DNA from: Fimbriimonadaceae bacterium
GTDB taxonomy: Bacteria > Armatimonadota > Fimbriimonadia > Fimbriimonadales > Fimbriimonadaceae
Length of the DNA: 60,736 nt
Assembly (NCBI GenBank): GCA_025934835.1
Contig: JAICWL010000008.1
Location: 1 to 60,736 of the forward strand
Direction: 5' to 3'
In this document: piece by piece, positions 17,045 through 25,656 of the stretch
Layout of the letters: each line of letters starts with the position of its first letter
How positions within the stretch are numbered: position 1 is the first letter of the stretch
Translations under genes and position numbers: made by a program
Notes under the pieces: generated by a model
Told to the model about the DNA's origin: nothing
Databases searched by the model: none
The model's input: only the letters and a program-made list of their open reading frames with translations

Positions 17045-18217
17045 ATGCCGGAAAAGCAAGAGGGGCCCGGCACTCTGGCGCTTGCATTTCTGAAGCTCGG
17101 CATTACAGCGTTCGGCGGTCCCGCTGCTCACTTGGCGATGATGGAAGAAGAGTTCGTCCGCCGTCGCAAGTGGCTGTCTCACGAAGAGCTTGTCGATATG
17201 ATTGGGGCCGCGAATCTTGTTCCCGGCCCAAGTTCGACTGAGGTCGCCATCCATATCGGACATAAACGTGCGGGCGTCTTGGGCATGGTGGTCTCGGGGG
17301 TTTGCTTCATCGTCCCCGCAGCCCTGATGGTGGCTGCCCTTGCGTGGGGTTACGTTCGGTTTCATGCACTCCCCGGTTTTCAAAGCGCCCTGTACGGCAT
17401 CAAACCCGTCGTAGTCGCGATAATTGCCCAGGCCATTGTCCTTCTCGTCGGAAAAGTCGTTGACACTTGGCCCAAACGTATTGCACTGAGTGCCTCGTTT
17501 GCTCTGGCCCTGGTAGGGGTCAACCAGTTGCTGTTGCTTCTGGGGTCTGGCCTTGCGCTGGGTGGAAGGGCTTTGCGCCGGGAGCGCTCTTGGAAATCAG
17601 CGCTTCCGGTGGTAACCCTCTTGACTTGCGTCGCACTGGTTGCCGCGGTCCCGCTCACTTGGGAGGCGCTTGCCGGTGCAAGCGCCCATGCGAGTCCCCT
17701 AGCCGTCTTCTTGTACTTCATCAAGTTGGGATCCGTTCTTTATGGCGGCGGGTACGTGATGCTTTCCTTCCTGGAAACCGACCTCGTGCTTCGTTGGGCC
17801 TGGCTGACCAAGCCTCAACTCTTGGACGCCATTGCAGTCGGGCAATTCACGCCCGGCCCAGTCTTCACGACCGCTACCTTCATCGGATACATACTAGCTG
17901 GACCTTGGGGTGCTCTCGCGGGAACGGTCGGGATCTTCCTTCCGGCTTTTGTATTCATCGCCATAAGCGGCAAGCTGCTCCATACTCTGCGGGGCACGCC
18001 TGTCTCCGGGAGCTTCCTCGATGGGGTCAATGCAGCAGCGCTGGCGCTGATGGGCTCAGTGTTGATCCGGCTTGGGAAAGAGGCAATCGTTGATCTACGT
18101 GCGGCCGTGATCGCATTGGCGGCGTTGATCCTGGTCGTCCGATTCAAGTGGAACTCCGCGCTTCTGATTGCTCTCGGTGCCATCGCAGGCCTGATCCCGA
18201 TGCATCTGCGCGCCTGA
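17045..18217 (+). CDS. chrA: Chromate transporter ChrA
   Basis: About 390 residues, the bidomain long-chain form with two homologous six-helix halves. The first half has LAFLKLGITAFGGPAAHLAMM and LVPGPSSTEVAIHIG. The second half has FIKLGSVLYGGGYVMLSFLE and AVGQFTPGPVFTTATFIGY. These FGGP and GGGYV motifs are hallmarks of the CHR superfamily, which exports chromate. ATG 17045 is chosen to begin at MPEKQEG; ATG 17024 is an alternative that overlaps the upstream gene by ten bases. The gene is the last of the PadR-led operon; the chrB-like regulator halves are at the far left of the window. Confidence 0.95.
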   Translation: MPEKQEGPGTLALAFLKLGITAFGGPAAHLAMMEEEFVRRRKWLSHEELVDMIGAANLVPGPSSTEVAIHIGHKRAGVLGMVVSGVCFIVPAALMVAALAWGYVRFHALPGFQSALYGIKPVVVAIIAQAIVLLVGKVVDTWPKRIALSASFALALVGVNQLLLLLGSGLALGGRALRRERSWKSALPVVTLLTCVALVAAVPLTWEALAGASAHASPLAVFLYFIKLGSVLYGGGYVMLSFLETDLVLRWAWLTKPQLLDAIAVGQFTPGPVFTTATFIGYILAGPWGALAGTVGIFLPAFVFIAISGKLLHTLRGTPVSGSFLDGVNAAALALMGSVLIRLGKEAIVDLRAAVIALAALILVVRFKWNSALLIALGAIAGLIPMHLRA

Positions 18218-18229
18218 ATTGCGGGCCGA

Positions 18230-18310
18230 TTGGGCCCTCATCGAACCTGAGAGAAGATGGTGAACGGGGATTGACTCCCATGACACTGTTGGAGTGACAG
18301 GTTCAAGTTT
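18230..18310 (-). repeat. Dispersed repeat copy C with MerR-operator-like core
   Basis: The core at 18282-18306 reads on the minus strand TTGAACCTGTCACTCC then AACAGTGTC. The flank GAACCTGAG...GATGGTGAACGG matches the flank of copy A at about 2507-2530. As a promoter it would fire into the end of chrA, so no intact gene is served. The rest of the gap, 18311-18821, has no gene I can support; only short out-of-frame ORFs are present. Confidence 0.5.
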
Positions 18311-18821
18311 CGTGCTGCCCACCACCTATCTGAATGTCCATTCCGGACACAGTGGTTGCACCTTAACGGCCCCAATCCGGATCTCCCGTGGGTGTAGGGT
18401 CTTTTGATCGGGGTCCAACAAGCCGAGTGCCTGAGCGCTCTTCCACGCCGGCGGCAGATCGATGTGACATTAATGGCCAGACTTGGCTCTCGCTTAGGCA
18501 AGAACCAGTCGGGACGAGGAAGCCACATAATGGCCGGGGATCACTCCGACAATAGCACGTGGCATCGGGCGGCTGCGATCATCGACGGAGATTCCTTCGA
18601 GCACTCCAAGCGGATACTCCGGTGCAACTCGGGCCTGAGCCGCGTGAAAGAGCTGCGATGATTTCATCGGTCATCGAGCTCTCTTGCTTGGTCGGGCGCT
18701 CCACGCGTCAATTTACAAGGCGAAATCGATATGTCCCAGTTTTCAGCAGTGGTCTTTCCCGTAGATTTCCGCCAGAAATGGAATGGACGAGGGCATTCGA
18801 CTCGGTCGTCGGCCGCAGCAG
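18311..18821. other. 511-base non-coding stretch, probably decayed
   Basis: No reading frame here has family-like sequence, start-RBS arrangement or coherent length. A CCCCAATCC...GGGTGTAGGG segment near 18380-18415 weakly echoes the flanks of repeat copies A and B. It lies between the chrA operon and the cupin gene and looks like old, scrambled sequence. Confidence 0.4.
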
Positions 18822-19400
18822 CTAGGCCCTGACTTCGGGGGCCCCTGGACAAGAGTTCGGCGCGCCGGGCCAGTCGTTGCTTCGGTATTTTCCCAGTAGC
18901 GTCCCCACAAGCAGCACTACAGGAAAGACGATCCGCTGGACTAGGACAGGCGGTGTCACGATTACCTGAGTGTGTCGATGTCTCCACAAGACATGAGCCA
19001 GATAAAAAATAGGGGGCCGCTTCCCGGGCGCTCCCGAATTGGTCACGGCAAAGAGCGCTTGTAAGAACCTGTCGAGGTCAACGACGGGAGTCACCCGCCC
19101 GTTGAAGAATAACTCGTCCTGCCCCTCGTTCCACCAGGAATGTACAACCCCGTTTGGAAACGAAGCGGATCCACCGGCGGCGATCACGACCTTCTTGCCG
19201 GCGACGGTTGCACCAAGCGTCCCTGAAGCAACAACGCCCTCCTCTACCTCCATAACATGCTTGTGGAGGGGTGGGCCTTTCCCGCCTGAGGGCGATGAAC
19301 CGTCCAACGTCAAGTAAACGAAGCCCGAAGCTTCGCGCACGCGTTGCATCTTCAGTGTCTCGCCGGTGTGCCTGTTCTCAATGGTCAAGTATTCGCTCAC
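18822..19400 (-). CDS. Cupin-domain protein with C-terminal membrane helix
   Basis: 192 residues. Residues about 40-100 form a cupin beta-barrel (PPLHKHVMEVEEGVVASGTL, then FPNGVVHSWWNEG), with His and Glu positions typical of metal-binding cupins. Near the C-terminus VQRIVFPVVLLVGTLLGKY is a probable membrane anchor. Substrate unknown. It is transcribed alone; an inverted repeat lies about 40-60 bases before its start. Confidence 0.85.
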   Translation of the reverse strand: MSEYLTIENRHTGETLKMQRVREASGFVYLTLDGSSPSGGKGPPLHKHVMEVEEGVVASGTLGATVAGKKVVIAAGGSASFPNGVVHSWWNEGQDELFFNGRVTPVVDLDRFLQALFAVTNSGAPGKRPPIFYLAHVLWRHRHTQVIVTPPVLVQRIVFPVVLLVGTLLGKYRSNDWPGAPNSCPGAPEVRA

Positions 19401-19438
19401 GGTTGAAACAGTATGGAGAATGATCTAAATCGGCTCGG

Positions 19439-19460
19439 GCGCAAAACATCGATTTTGCGC
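19439..19460. repeat. Inverted repeat before the cupin gene
   Basis: GCGCAAAA (19439-19446) and TTTTGCGC (19453-19460) are perfect 8-bp arms around CATCGA. The site lies upstream of the minus-strand cupin gene and downstream of the GNAT gene, so it may be an operator of the former or a weak terminator of the latter. There is no T-tract. Confidence 0.5.
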
Positions 19461-19576
19461 GGCGCGGTTGGTCTCTGAGTGGGAGGGCACAATCGGAGCT
19501 TCGTGGAAACGTGGTCCGCTTCAATCTGAAAACGGAGCCCGATAGCCTGAGTCGAGGTTGCGCCAAGCTCAATCCA

Positions 19577-20200
19577 TCATCCCATTTCATCCGCATTCCG
19601 TGTACTGCTCGAAGCTCGTAAGCTCGAGTCAGCATCCAGATCGATGAGAAATCTAAGCTCGCCAACTCGAGCTTCGGGATTCAGGAGCGAACCGCCGCTC
19701 CTTTCGATGACCTTGCGCGAAGCTATGTTAGCCGCGTCGCAGGTCGGCATGAGCTTGTGGATGCCCAGCTTTCTCGCTTCGTCCAATAGGGCTTCGAGCG
19801 CCTTGGTCGCATAGCCGTGTCGGCGCTTGCTAGGTCGAACGGCATAGCCGACATGGTGCCCGAGTTTTTCTGGAGTGGGGGTGAAAGTGAGCCCAAGAAT
19901 GATCCTGCCGGCATAGCCGTCCCGGTCGACAATCCAAAACTCCTTACTTGGAATGTAGCCGTCTTTGAGGTTCTTCCCGATGGACTGGTCGTGCAGCTGT
20001 CGGACGTATGCCGGAAACTGTTCGCGGCTTAGGTTCTTGTGGACTTGGGGATTTCCCTCGCTCTCGAATTCGGCCATCGCCTGAAAGAAGCTGTCCAAGT
20101 ACATTTCTGACGGGCGTGCGAGCGTGATCTCGACGCGTTCGGCATCGGGCCGAGCTGGGCTCCGCCGAGCCTGCTCGTCTGATGAGTGGCTTGCATTCAT
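19577..20200 (-). CDS. GNAT-family N-acetyltransferase
   Basis: 207 residues. After a charged N-terminus the acetyltransferase fold shows IPSKEFWIVD, the motif A beta-strand and loop GHHVGYAVRPSKRRHGYATKALEALLDEA (acetyl-CoA pyrophosphate loop RxxGYA) and IASRKVIERSGGSLL. The overall pattern is like RimJ/RimL or predicted GNATs that modify small molecules or peptides; substrate unknown. The start overlaps the stop of the upstream unknown gene by four bases. Confidence 0.9.
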   Translation of the reverse strand: MNASHSSDEQARRSPARPDAERVEITLARPSEMYLDSFFQAMAEFESEGNPQVHKNLSREQFPAYVRQLHDQSIGKNLKDGYIPSKEFWIVDRDGYAGRIILGLTFTPTPEKLGHHVGYAVRPSKRRHGYATKALEALLDEARKLGIHKLMPTCDAANIASRKVIERSGGSLLNPEARVGELRFLIDLDADSSLRASSSTRNADEMG

Positions 20201-20520
20201 TCTTCAAAGTGTGCGGTAATCTGCTGCCAAGCCCCTTCGAAGCGACGGGGATATTTCGATTCGACGAGCCGGAAGTCGGCTTGCCTGCCCTGCGCGGCTT
20301 CCGCCAGGCTGGCGACGTTTTCGGGAAAGGTCCAACCGAGTGCTACTGCTCCAAAGATCTCTCGTTTCGGACTTATCACAATTGAGTCGAAACACTTCCC
20401 TACTTCTTCGTGCGATACGCCGTCGCCGGCCTTCAGGAATCTCCAATACGCCGGCATAAGATCAAAGCACGAATAGTCGTGAACCTCGGCACACCCCTTC
20501 AAATGATTCGGCGTGGTCAT
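20197..20520 (-). CDS. Unknown protein, 107 residues
   Basis: I do not recognise this family. The sequence is soluble, rich in aromatic residues (YSCFDLMPAYWRFLKAG, GWTFPENVASL, RFEGAWQQITAHFEE), with no signal peptide or membrane helix. It is directly upstream of and overlaps the GNAT gene by four bases, so the two form a pair. An acceptor or partner role for the acetyltransferase is possible but unsupported. Confidence 0.6.
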   Translation of the reverse strand: MTTPNHLKGCAEVHDYSCFDLMPAYWRFLKAGDGVSHEEVGKCFDSIVISPKREIFGAVALGWTFPENVASLAEAAQGRQADFRLVESKYPRRFEGAWQQITAHFEE

Positions 20521-20640
20521 CCCAGGTAGAACAGGCGGCGATTTATGCCAGCAATGCCGAAAGGATTGGGTGAGAATCTGTCATCCGATCGGTTTGACTC
20601 GAGCATTCCGAGGGGATTCGTCCGCTCGGTTGGACCGTCC

Positions 20641-21129
20641 TTAGCTCGCCGCACGCTTGATGAGCGCGGAGATTGCTCGCTCCTCTCCCGGCCCCAGTTC
20701 GGTCAGCGCGAAGGCGATCGGCCACATATTCCCTTCCTCCAGATGGGCGTCCTGGTTGAAGCCGAGGGTCATGTACCTCTCCTTGAACATGTGCCCGCTC
20801 CGGAAGAAGCAAATGACCTTGCCATCCTTGTTCGCGTAGGCCGGCATGCCGTACCACGTCTTGGGCGAGAGGCCGGGAGCCGTGGATCGTATGATCTCGT
20901 GCAGCCGCTCGCCCATCGCTCGAAATGGTTCGGGCATCGCCGCGATCTTTTCGCGCACGTCGGCTTTGCCGTCCCCTTTCTTCGCACCGGGCGCCTCGGC
21001 TTTCAGCTCGCGGGCGCGCTCCTTCATCGCGGCGCGTTCCGCGTCCGAAAACCCCTGATATTTATCCTTCGCCTTGGCCCCACCCTGCCCAGACTTCGCT
21101 TGCTTGGTTTCGCTTTCTGTCTTCCTCAT
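20641..21129 (-). CDS. DUF1801 (YdhG-like) domain protein
   Basis: 162 residues. The first 60 are charged, Lys/Ala/Glu-rich. The DUF1801 domain follows: [20 protein letters not shown] then [26 protein letters not shown] and [18 protein letters not shown]. Members are small alpha/beta proteins of unclear function (some called iron chaperones). ATG 21129 follows GAGAGAG; an upstream extension to 21318 is not supported. Monocistronic. Confidence 0.87.
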   Translation of the reverse strand: MRKTESETKQAKSGQGGAKAKDKYQGFSDAERAAMKERARELKAEAPGAKKGDGKADVREKIAAMPEPFRAMGERLHEIIRSTAPGLSPKTWYGMPAYANKDGKVICFFRSGHMFKERYMTLGFNQDAHLEEGNMWPIAFALTELGPGEERAISALIKRAAS

Positions 21130-21427
21130 AAATCTCTCTCCACGCCCGAGCCCAGCTTCGGGCTGTGCACAATGTGCTCTTCTTCGATCCTGACTGCTTG
21201 CGGGAGTGCGGTAGCTGGCCCTATACCGGCCAACGCCAATAACGGCAGCGAACGATCTCGGATCGCGATCCCGCAGATTCGTAATTTCATTGTAAGGGTT
21301 GCATTCAAAACCTGCCAATCATCGCCTTGGCGAGTAGGCCGGCGAGAAACTGCTGTAGTGCCTCGAGCGCTCCACCTGCCGTCTCTAGGCTCGAGAAGTA
21401 TTTGGCTTGACAGCGGCCCTCGAGGAC
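21130..21427. other. 298-base intergenic region
   Basis: No supported gene. Frames on both strands here are out-of-register continuations of neighbours. A short GAGCCC-GGGCT hairpin lies near 21148 next to the DUF1801 start; no terminator-like T-tract is visible. Confidence 0.5.
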
Positions 21428-21973
21428 TCATCGCACCGGAGCTTCCATGCCGAACTGTGTCGCGTACTCGGCATTCAGCCGCTTCCAACCATCGAACTTC
21501 ATCACCTCGACCCCAGCCATTCGGCCCAAGGGCTCGCCATCCAGAAGCCGGGCGAGGACGTCCAGGCAGATATGCCAACCCGCTGCGCCCATCGAAATGT
21601 AGCGGCGGTCGATATTCGCCCACAGCGTAAGGCGCGTGCCCTGGCCCACAGGCTCGAGCTGCCAGCGCACATTGCCGCCTCCCCACGCGAACTCGAGCAC
21701 CTTCGGAGCGTCGGCCCGCGTTACCTCTGTTTCCGACACATGAGGCTGCGGCGCGCCGACGGTTGTGAGCGTCACCGGGCCGACCATAGCGAGGCTCTTG
21801 TCGGCGTCGAACGGCGCCCATTGCCGCAGGTGCTCGGGGTCGGTCAGCGCCCGCCATACTTTCTCGGGCGGATGGCGCAGCTCTCTCACCAGAACCAGCG
21901 TCCAATTGTCTCCTTCCTTTCGAATCTGCGCTCCGGTGGCCGGGCCGGGGCTGTAATCGTGTCGGCTGCTCAT
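21428..21973 (-). CDS. SRPBCC/AHSA1-family protein
   Basis: 181 residues. NWTLVLVRELRHPPEKVWRALTDPEHLRQW is the classic AHSA1 opening, followed by FEWGGG-like LEFAWGGGNVRWQLEP and GTRLTLWANIDRR. The fold has a hydrophobic cavity; ligands vary. It overlaps the ArsR-like gene by four bases. ArsR plus AHSA1 pairs are common in soil bacteria, with the regulator controlling the pair. Confidence 0.92.
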   Translation of the reverse strand: MSSRHDYSPGPATGAQIRKEGDNWTLVLVRELRHPPEKVWRALTDPEHLRQWAPFDADKSLAMVGPVTLTTVGAPQPHVSETEVTRADAPKVLEFAWGGGNVRWQLEPVGQGTRLTLWANIDRRYISMGAAGWHICLDVLARLLDGEPLGRMAGVEVMKFDGWKRLNAEYATQFGMEAPVR

Positions 21974-22311
21974 TCGATTTCTCCTTGGTCTTCCAGTTGC
22001 GGATCCCGATCCAAATGGTCCAAATGGCGCTCGAGGGCGTCCACGTGAGCGGACCAGTAACGACGAAACGGCGCCAGCCAGGCGTCCACCTCTTCCAGAG
22101 GCTCGGGGCGAAGGCGGTACAGCCGGCGCTGCGCAGCCACATGCGATTCCACAAAACCGGCTTCGCGGAGCACCCGCAGGTGCTTCGATACCGAAGGCTG
22201 CGGCATGCTGAGTTGCCTTTCGATCTCCCCAACCGACCTCTCCGAAGAAGCCAACAGGCCCAAGATAGCGCGTCGACTCGGCTCGGCGATGATTTGAAAA
22301 GCGGACTGCAT
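21970..22311 (-). CDS. ArsR-family regulator paired with SRPBCC gene
   Basis: 113 residues. MQSAFQIIAEPSRRAILGLL, then ERSVGEIERQLSMPQPSVSKHLRVLREAGFV form the winged helix, and AAQRRLYRLRPEPLEEVDAWLAPFRRYWSAHVDALERHL is the dimerisation tail of the group that accompanies AHSA1 proteins. No metal-site cysteines. The ATG at 22311 lies just 6 bases after a -10, so the message is probably leaderless. A longer frame to 22509 runs through the promoter and is rejected. Confidence 0.92.
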   Translation of the reverse strand: MQSAFQIIAEPSRRAILGLLASSERSVGEIERQLSMPQPSVSKHLRVLREAGFVESHVAAQRRLYRLRPEPLEEVDAWLAPFRRYWSAHVDALERHLDHLDRDPQLEDQGEIE

Positions 22312-22317
22312 GGGGTC

Positions 22318-22347
22318 AATATACCGATATGAGCATATACGTGTCAA
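22318..22347 (-). promoter_or_regulatory. Promoter of the ArsR-SRPBCC operon with dyad
   Basis: On the minus strand, TTGACA (22342-22347) and TATATT (22318-22323) are separated by 18 bases. The -10 ends 6 bases before the ATG. A small dyad ATATG-AG-CATAT (22327-22338) lies in the spacer and would suit ArsR autorepression. Confidence 0.7.
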
Positions 22348-22509
22348 GGCATATTTTTGCTTTCTGCCGGATGCCTGGCCTTTGTCCAATCGAAAAAGGG
22401 GGCCAGGGCAGGCGCGAGAGCGCGCTCCGGCCGCTGAGCGGCCAGCCGAAACGCTCCAATCGGCGAAGACGCTAGGACGGGCGGCAAGCCTCCCTCCTAC
22501 GCGAGGCAT

Positions 22510-22821
22510 CTACTGAAGCTTGCGGAAGTACACGTACGGTGTATTTGAGAAAGCGCCGGTATACATTCCCGCGGCGAACGGCTCCCAGCCAGCCTCCAGG
22601 AGGGCGTCGCACGCTTTGGTATAGTCCGCCTGCCCGTTGGGCTTCCACCGGTAAGCAGACCCGCCTGGGAAAATGGCCTCAGTATAGGTGGCCGCATCCA
22701 CCACGCGAAGCTGGTAGTGGCCCGCGGGAGCTGCGCGCTTGCTACCTCCGCGGCCGAAGGCCAGGGCGCCGAAGCAGAGCATGCAGATGAGGGCGATGGC
22801 GAGGGCGAGCTTGTTGTTCAT
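22510..22821 (-). CDS. Small secreted protein, unknown
   Basis: 103 residues. A signal peptide (LALAIALICMLCFGALAFG) is followed by a basic stretch and a compact domain (YQLRVVDAATYTEAIFPGG, KACDALLEAGWEPFAAG, YVYFRKLQ). The last segment resembles DUF4177-like folds but I cannot confirm this. It diverges from the DUF5695 gene, with a 220-base region between. Confidence 0.65.
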   Translation of the reverse strand: MNNKLALAIALICMLCFGALAFGRGGSKRAAPAGHYQLRVVDAATYTEAIFPGGSAYRWKPNGQADYTKACDALLEAGWEPFAAGMYTGAFSNTPYVYFRKLQ

Positions 22822-23041
22822 GGGTCTTTTTATCCTTGACTACGATATTTTACAACTGGTCTCGATCGTGACCTGTCACCGCTTTGGTACTTATGCGCAA
22901 GTGCTTCAGGGAGCCGACGGCCGATTCGGCCAGTCGCCGCGCTCGGGCGGCTCACCCCGTCCAACGGAGATACGGTTCGCAGCACGACAACGGAAGCCGG
23001 CTCTCGCTTGCAAGATAAGATGGAGGCGGCCCCGCTTAATC

Positions 23042-25636
23042 ATGTTTCCGTTCGTTCCCCTTCTCGCTTCTGCGCCGTTAGGCGCGTTTCAAATCTCCCC
23101 GAGCCAGGGCATGCTCACTTCCCTGCGCTGCGCGTCCGATCCTGCCGGCACGGAGTTCATCGCGCGGGGAATGAAGCTCGGCGACGTCCAGGTTTGGACC
23201 AAGAATGAAGGCGGCGGATGGAAGCTCCGTCAGGCCGAAGACGTGCAATCTCGGAGCCCGCTCGGGCGGCGATGGAAGGCCGGCGGCCTGGAGCTCACAA
23301 GCGCATTCGCGCCGGAAGCACACGCGCTCCTTTGGCGAATCACGATCACCAACCCGACTAGCCATCCTATCGTGTTGGGCGGATTGGGCACGCCGCTGCC
23401 GATGAGGACCGGCATGTCCGACAGGACGAAGCCGGGTGTGCTCAAGCATAGCTTTGTTTCGGGAGCCGGGTCGTTCGTCTATTGGCAGAGCCGCAATGAG
23501 CATACGCCCTTCCTGCTGATGACGCCTCTCGCCGGGTCGGCGCCAGAATTCTGGCAGGCGACGAGGAGCTCGTACGACCTTTTTCTACTCTCGGCCGCGA
23601 TGGGTCCTACGATTCTGGCTCACAAGGGCAGCTGGCGGCTTCCGCATTCGGCTCGCACCCTGGGCCCGGGCGAATCTCTCGAGTACGGCTACCGCTTCGA
23701 ATGGGCGGACAACTATCAGGGCGTGCGAGACATCCTCGCCCGGGACGGCAAGCTTGACGTGCAGATCGCGCCGGGAATGACGGTTCCCTCGGACCTTTAC
23801 ACCGACGTCGCGCTTCGATCGTCGCTCCCTGTGACGCGTCTCGAGGCCGAGCATCAGCACGAGACCGAAATTCGAGCGGTGGGTAGGCGGCAAGGGTACA
23901 GCATTTATCAGATACATTTTCGCCGGCTAGGCGAAAACCGGATATCCGTCGTTCAGCGAGGCGGAGCAAAGACCTATCTCGAGTTCTTCTCCTGCCAGCC
24001 CATCGAAACGCTCATCAAGAAGCGCGCGGCATTCCTGGCCAAGTCGCAGCAGCGGGGCACCGGCAAGTGGTACGAGGGCCTGTTCTCGGAGTGGAACATG
24101 CAAAGCCAAATCCGCCTGAGTCCAGATAATTACGATCGCATAAAGGGCTGGCGTGTCTACGAAGTAACTTGCGACGATCCTGGCCTCGGGAAGCCGGCCT
24201 TCCTCGCTTCCGAGAATGCCGAATACCCGCTGCAGGCTCAAGTGACCGCGCTAGACTACTACATCGATAAGTTCGTTTGGGGCGGACTCCAAAGAACCGA
24301 CCAGGAGAAGTATGCCTACGGCGTTTACGGCATCCCGGATTGGAAGCAGAATCGCGACAGTAAGGCGAAGGATCTCACAAAAGGGATTTATCATTTGTGG
24401 CGCTGCTACGACTACCCGCACATCATCGTCATGTACGAAAGCATGTACCGCATAGCGGCTCAGCACCCGGAAATCCGCACCCGCCACAGCACCCTGACGT
24501 ACCTGGAACGAGCCTATGGCACCGCGAACGCGATGTTCACCGTCCCCGACGAGCTCGTCAAATGGTCGGCATACGACACCGGCTTCTATAACGAAGTTGT
24601 GATTCAGAGATTGATAGACGACCTCCGCCACGAGGGCCTGATGGCGGCGGCAGCCAGCCTCCAGAAGAATTGGGATCGCAAGGTAAAAACTTTCGTTGCA
24701 GGATCGGTAGACCTCTTCGGCTCCGAATATGCGTTCGATTCGACCGGCTTCGAGTCGACGCAAGCCATTGCGGATTATGCTCTCCGGCACCGCACTGAGC
24801 TCGGTCTAAGCCAAACCGATGTAAACAACTTTCTGCAGAGGCAGATGCGAGACAACCTCTTCTGTCGAGGAGTCATCGAGCCCGCGTACTACTATCTCGG
24901 AAGCGACTATCGCGGATCTGCGGGCAACGCCTACACGCTTTCCTATATGAGCCAGATGGGAGGATGCAGCGTTCTCGACTACGCCCTTAAAGAGGCTTCC
25001 GATCCCGCGCCGTACATCCGTTTGGGCTATCAGTCTCTTCTCAGCTCCTGGGCGCTCGTCAATGCAGGCACCAGGCAATCAAACTATGGCTATTGGTATC
25101 CGGGTCCCGCGAATGATGGTGGCGCCGGTGGCGGATTCGAGCCGTCGGCGTACGGTGAGACTTGGCTGCAACAGCCGCACGGCCGCGGCAGCTGGTATTA
25201 CTCCTGCGAAGAGGATCTGGGCTTTACGGGCGCGCTGCGTGGAGCACGGACCATAGTCGCAGACGACCCGATCTTTGGCCGGTTCTGCTTTGGGGGCAGC
25301 GGCTCCCAGCACGGCGCAATTTACCGGTTCGAACCGCGCGACGGTGTGCGGAGACGCATCTCCATTCGAACCAAGGGGCTTTCCGCTGACGTGGAGCTCA
25401 CGGGCGCGCATTTCGACCGTTCGGTTCCGGCCCTGCTAGACGCGGGCCGGCGCCGGCTTCAGGTCGTAATCGAGCCAACCAAAGCGCCTTCCGCGTCGTT
25501 GCAGGCTAGAGGTGTGCAGAAAGCAACCATCGATGGAAAGCCGCTTCCCGCAAGAGGGGGGTTCATCCGGATGGGTCCGAGCACTCGAAGTAGGAGGCTC
25601 GAGCTCTTCATCGTCCCGGCGCTTCCTGCCGGCTAA
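23042..25636 (+). CDS. Secreted DUF5695 protein, probable glycoside hydrolase-like
   Basis: 864 residues. A short signal-like start (FVPLLASAPLGAFQIS) is followed by a beta-sandwich N-domain (about 20-330) and an all-alpha (alpha/alpha)6-type catalytic-looking domain (about 370-730) with WYEGLFSEWNMQSQIRL, GIPDWKQNRD, FYNEVVIQRLIDDL, ADYALRHRTEL and GNAYTLSYMSQMGG. A C-terminal beta-domain follows. This matches DUF5695, found in polysaccharide-active loci. Catalytic acids cannot be assigned by eye. ATG 23042 is chosen; the upstream frame is non-coding. Confidence 0.8.
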   Translation: MFPFVPLLASAPLGAFQISPSQGMLTSLRCASDPAGTEFIARGMKLGDVQVWTKNEGGGWKLRQAEDVQSRSPLGRRWKAGGLELTSAFAPEAHALLWRITITNPTSHPIVLGGLGTPLPMRTGMSDRTKPGVLKHSFVSGAGSFVYWQSRNEHTPFLLMTPLAGSAPEFWQATRSSYDLFLLSAAMGPTILAHKGSWRLPHSARTLGPGESLEYGYRFEWADNYQGVRDILARDGKLDVQIAPGMTVPSDLYTDVALRSSLPVTRLEAEHQHETEIRAVGRRQGYSIYQIHFRRLGENRISVVQRGGAKTYLEFFSCQPIETLIKKRAAFLAKSQQRGTGKWYEGLFSEWNMQSQIRLSPDNYDRIKGWRVYEVTCDDPGLGKPAFLASENAEYPLQAQVTALDYYIDKFVWGGLQRTDQEKYAYGVYGIPDWKQNRDSKAKDLTKGIYHLWRCYDYPHIIVMYESMYRIAAQHPEIRTRHSTLTYLERAYGTANAMFTVPDELVKWSAYDTGFYNEVVIQRLIDDLRHEGLMAAAASLQKNWDRKVKTFVAGSVDLFGSEYAFDSTGFESTQAIADYALRHRTELGLSQTDVNNFLQRQMRDNLFCRGVIEPAYYYLGSDYRGSAGNAYTLSYMSQMGGCSVLDYALKEASDPAPYIRLGYQSLLSSWALVNAGTRQSNYGYWYPGPANDGGAGGGFEPSAYGETWLQQPHGRGSWYYSCEEDLGFTGALRGARTIVADDPIFGRFCFGGSGSQHGAIYRFEPRDGVRRRISIRTKGLSADVELTGAHFDRSVPALLDAGRRRLQVVIEPTKAPSASLQARGVQKATIDGKPLPARGGFIRMGPSTRSRRLELFIVPALPAG

Positions 25637-25656
25637 AAGACGCGGCTAGCTCCGCT

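Noticed and set aside
20545-21630. 361-residue plus-strand frame
   Set aside because: It is antisense to the DUF1801 gene and part of the SRPBCC gene, with no recognisable domain.
21126-22319. 397-residue open frame on the minus strand
   Set aside because: It covers the ArsR and SRPBCC genes out of frame and ends in the promoter area; composition is shadow-like.
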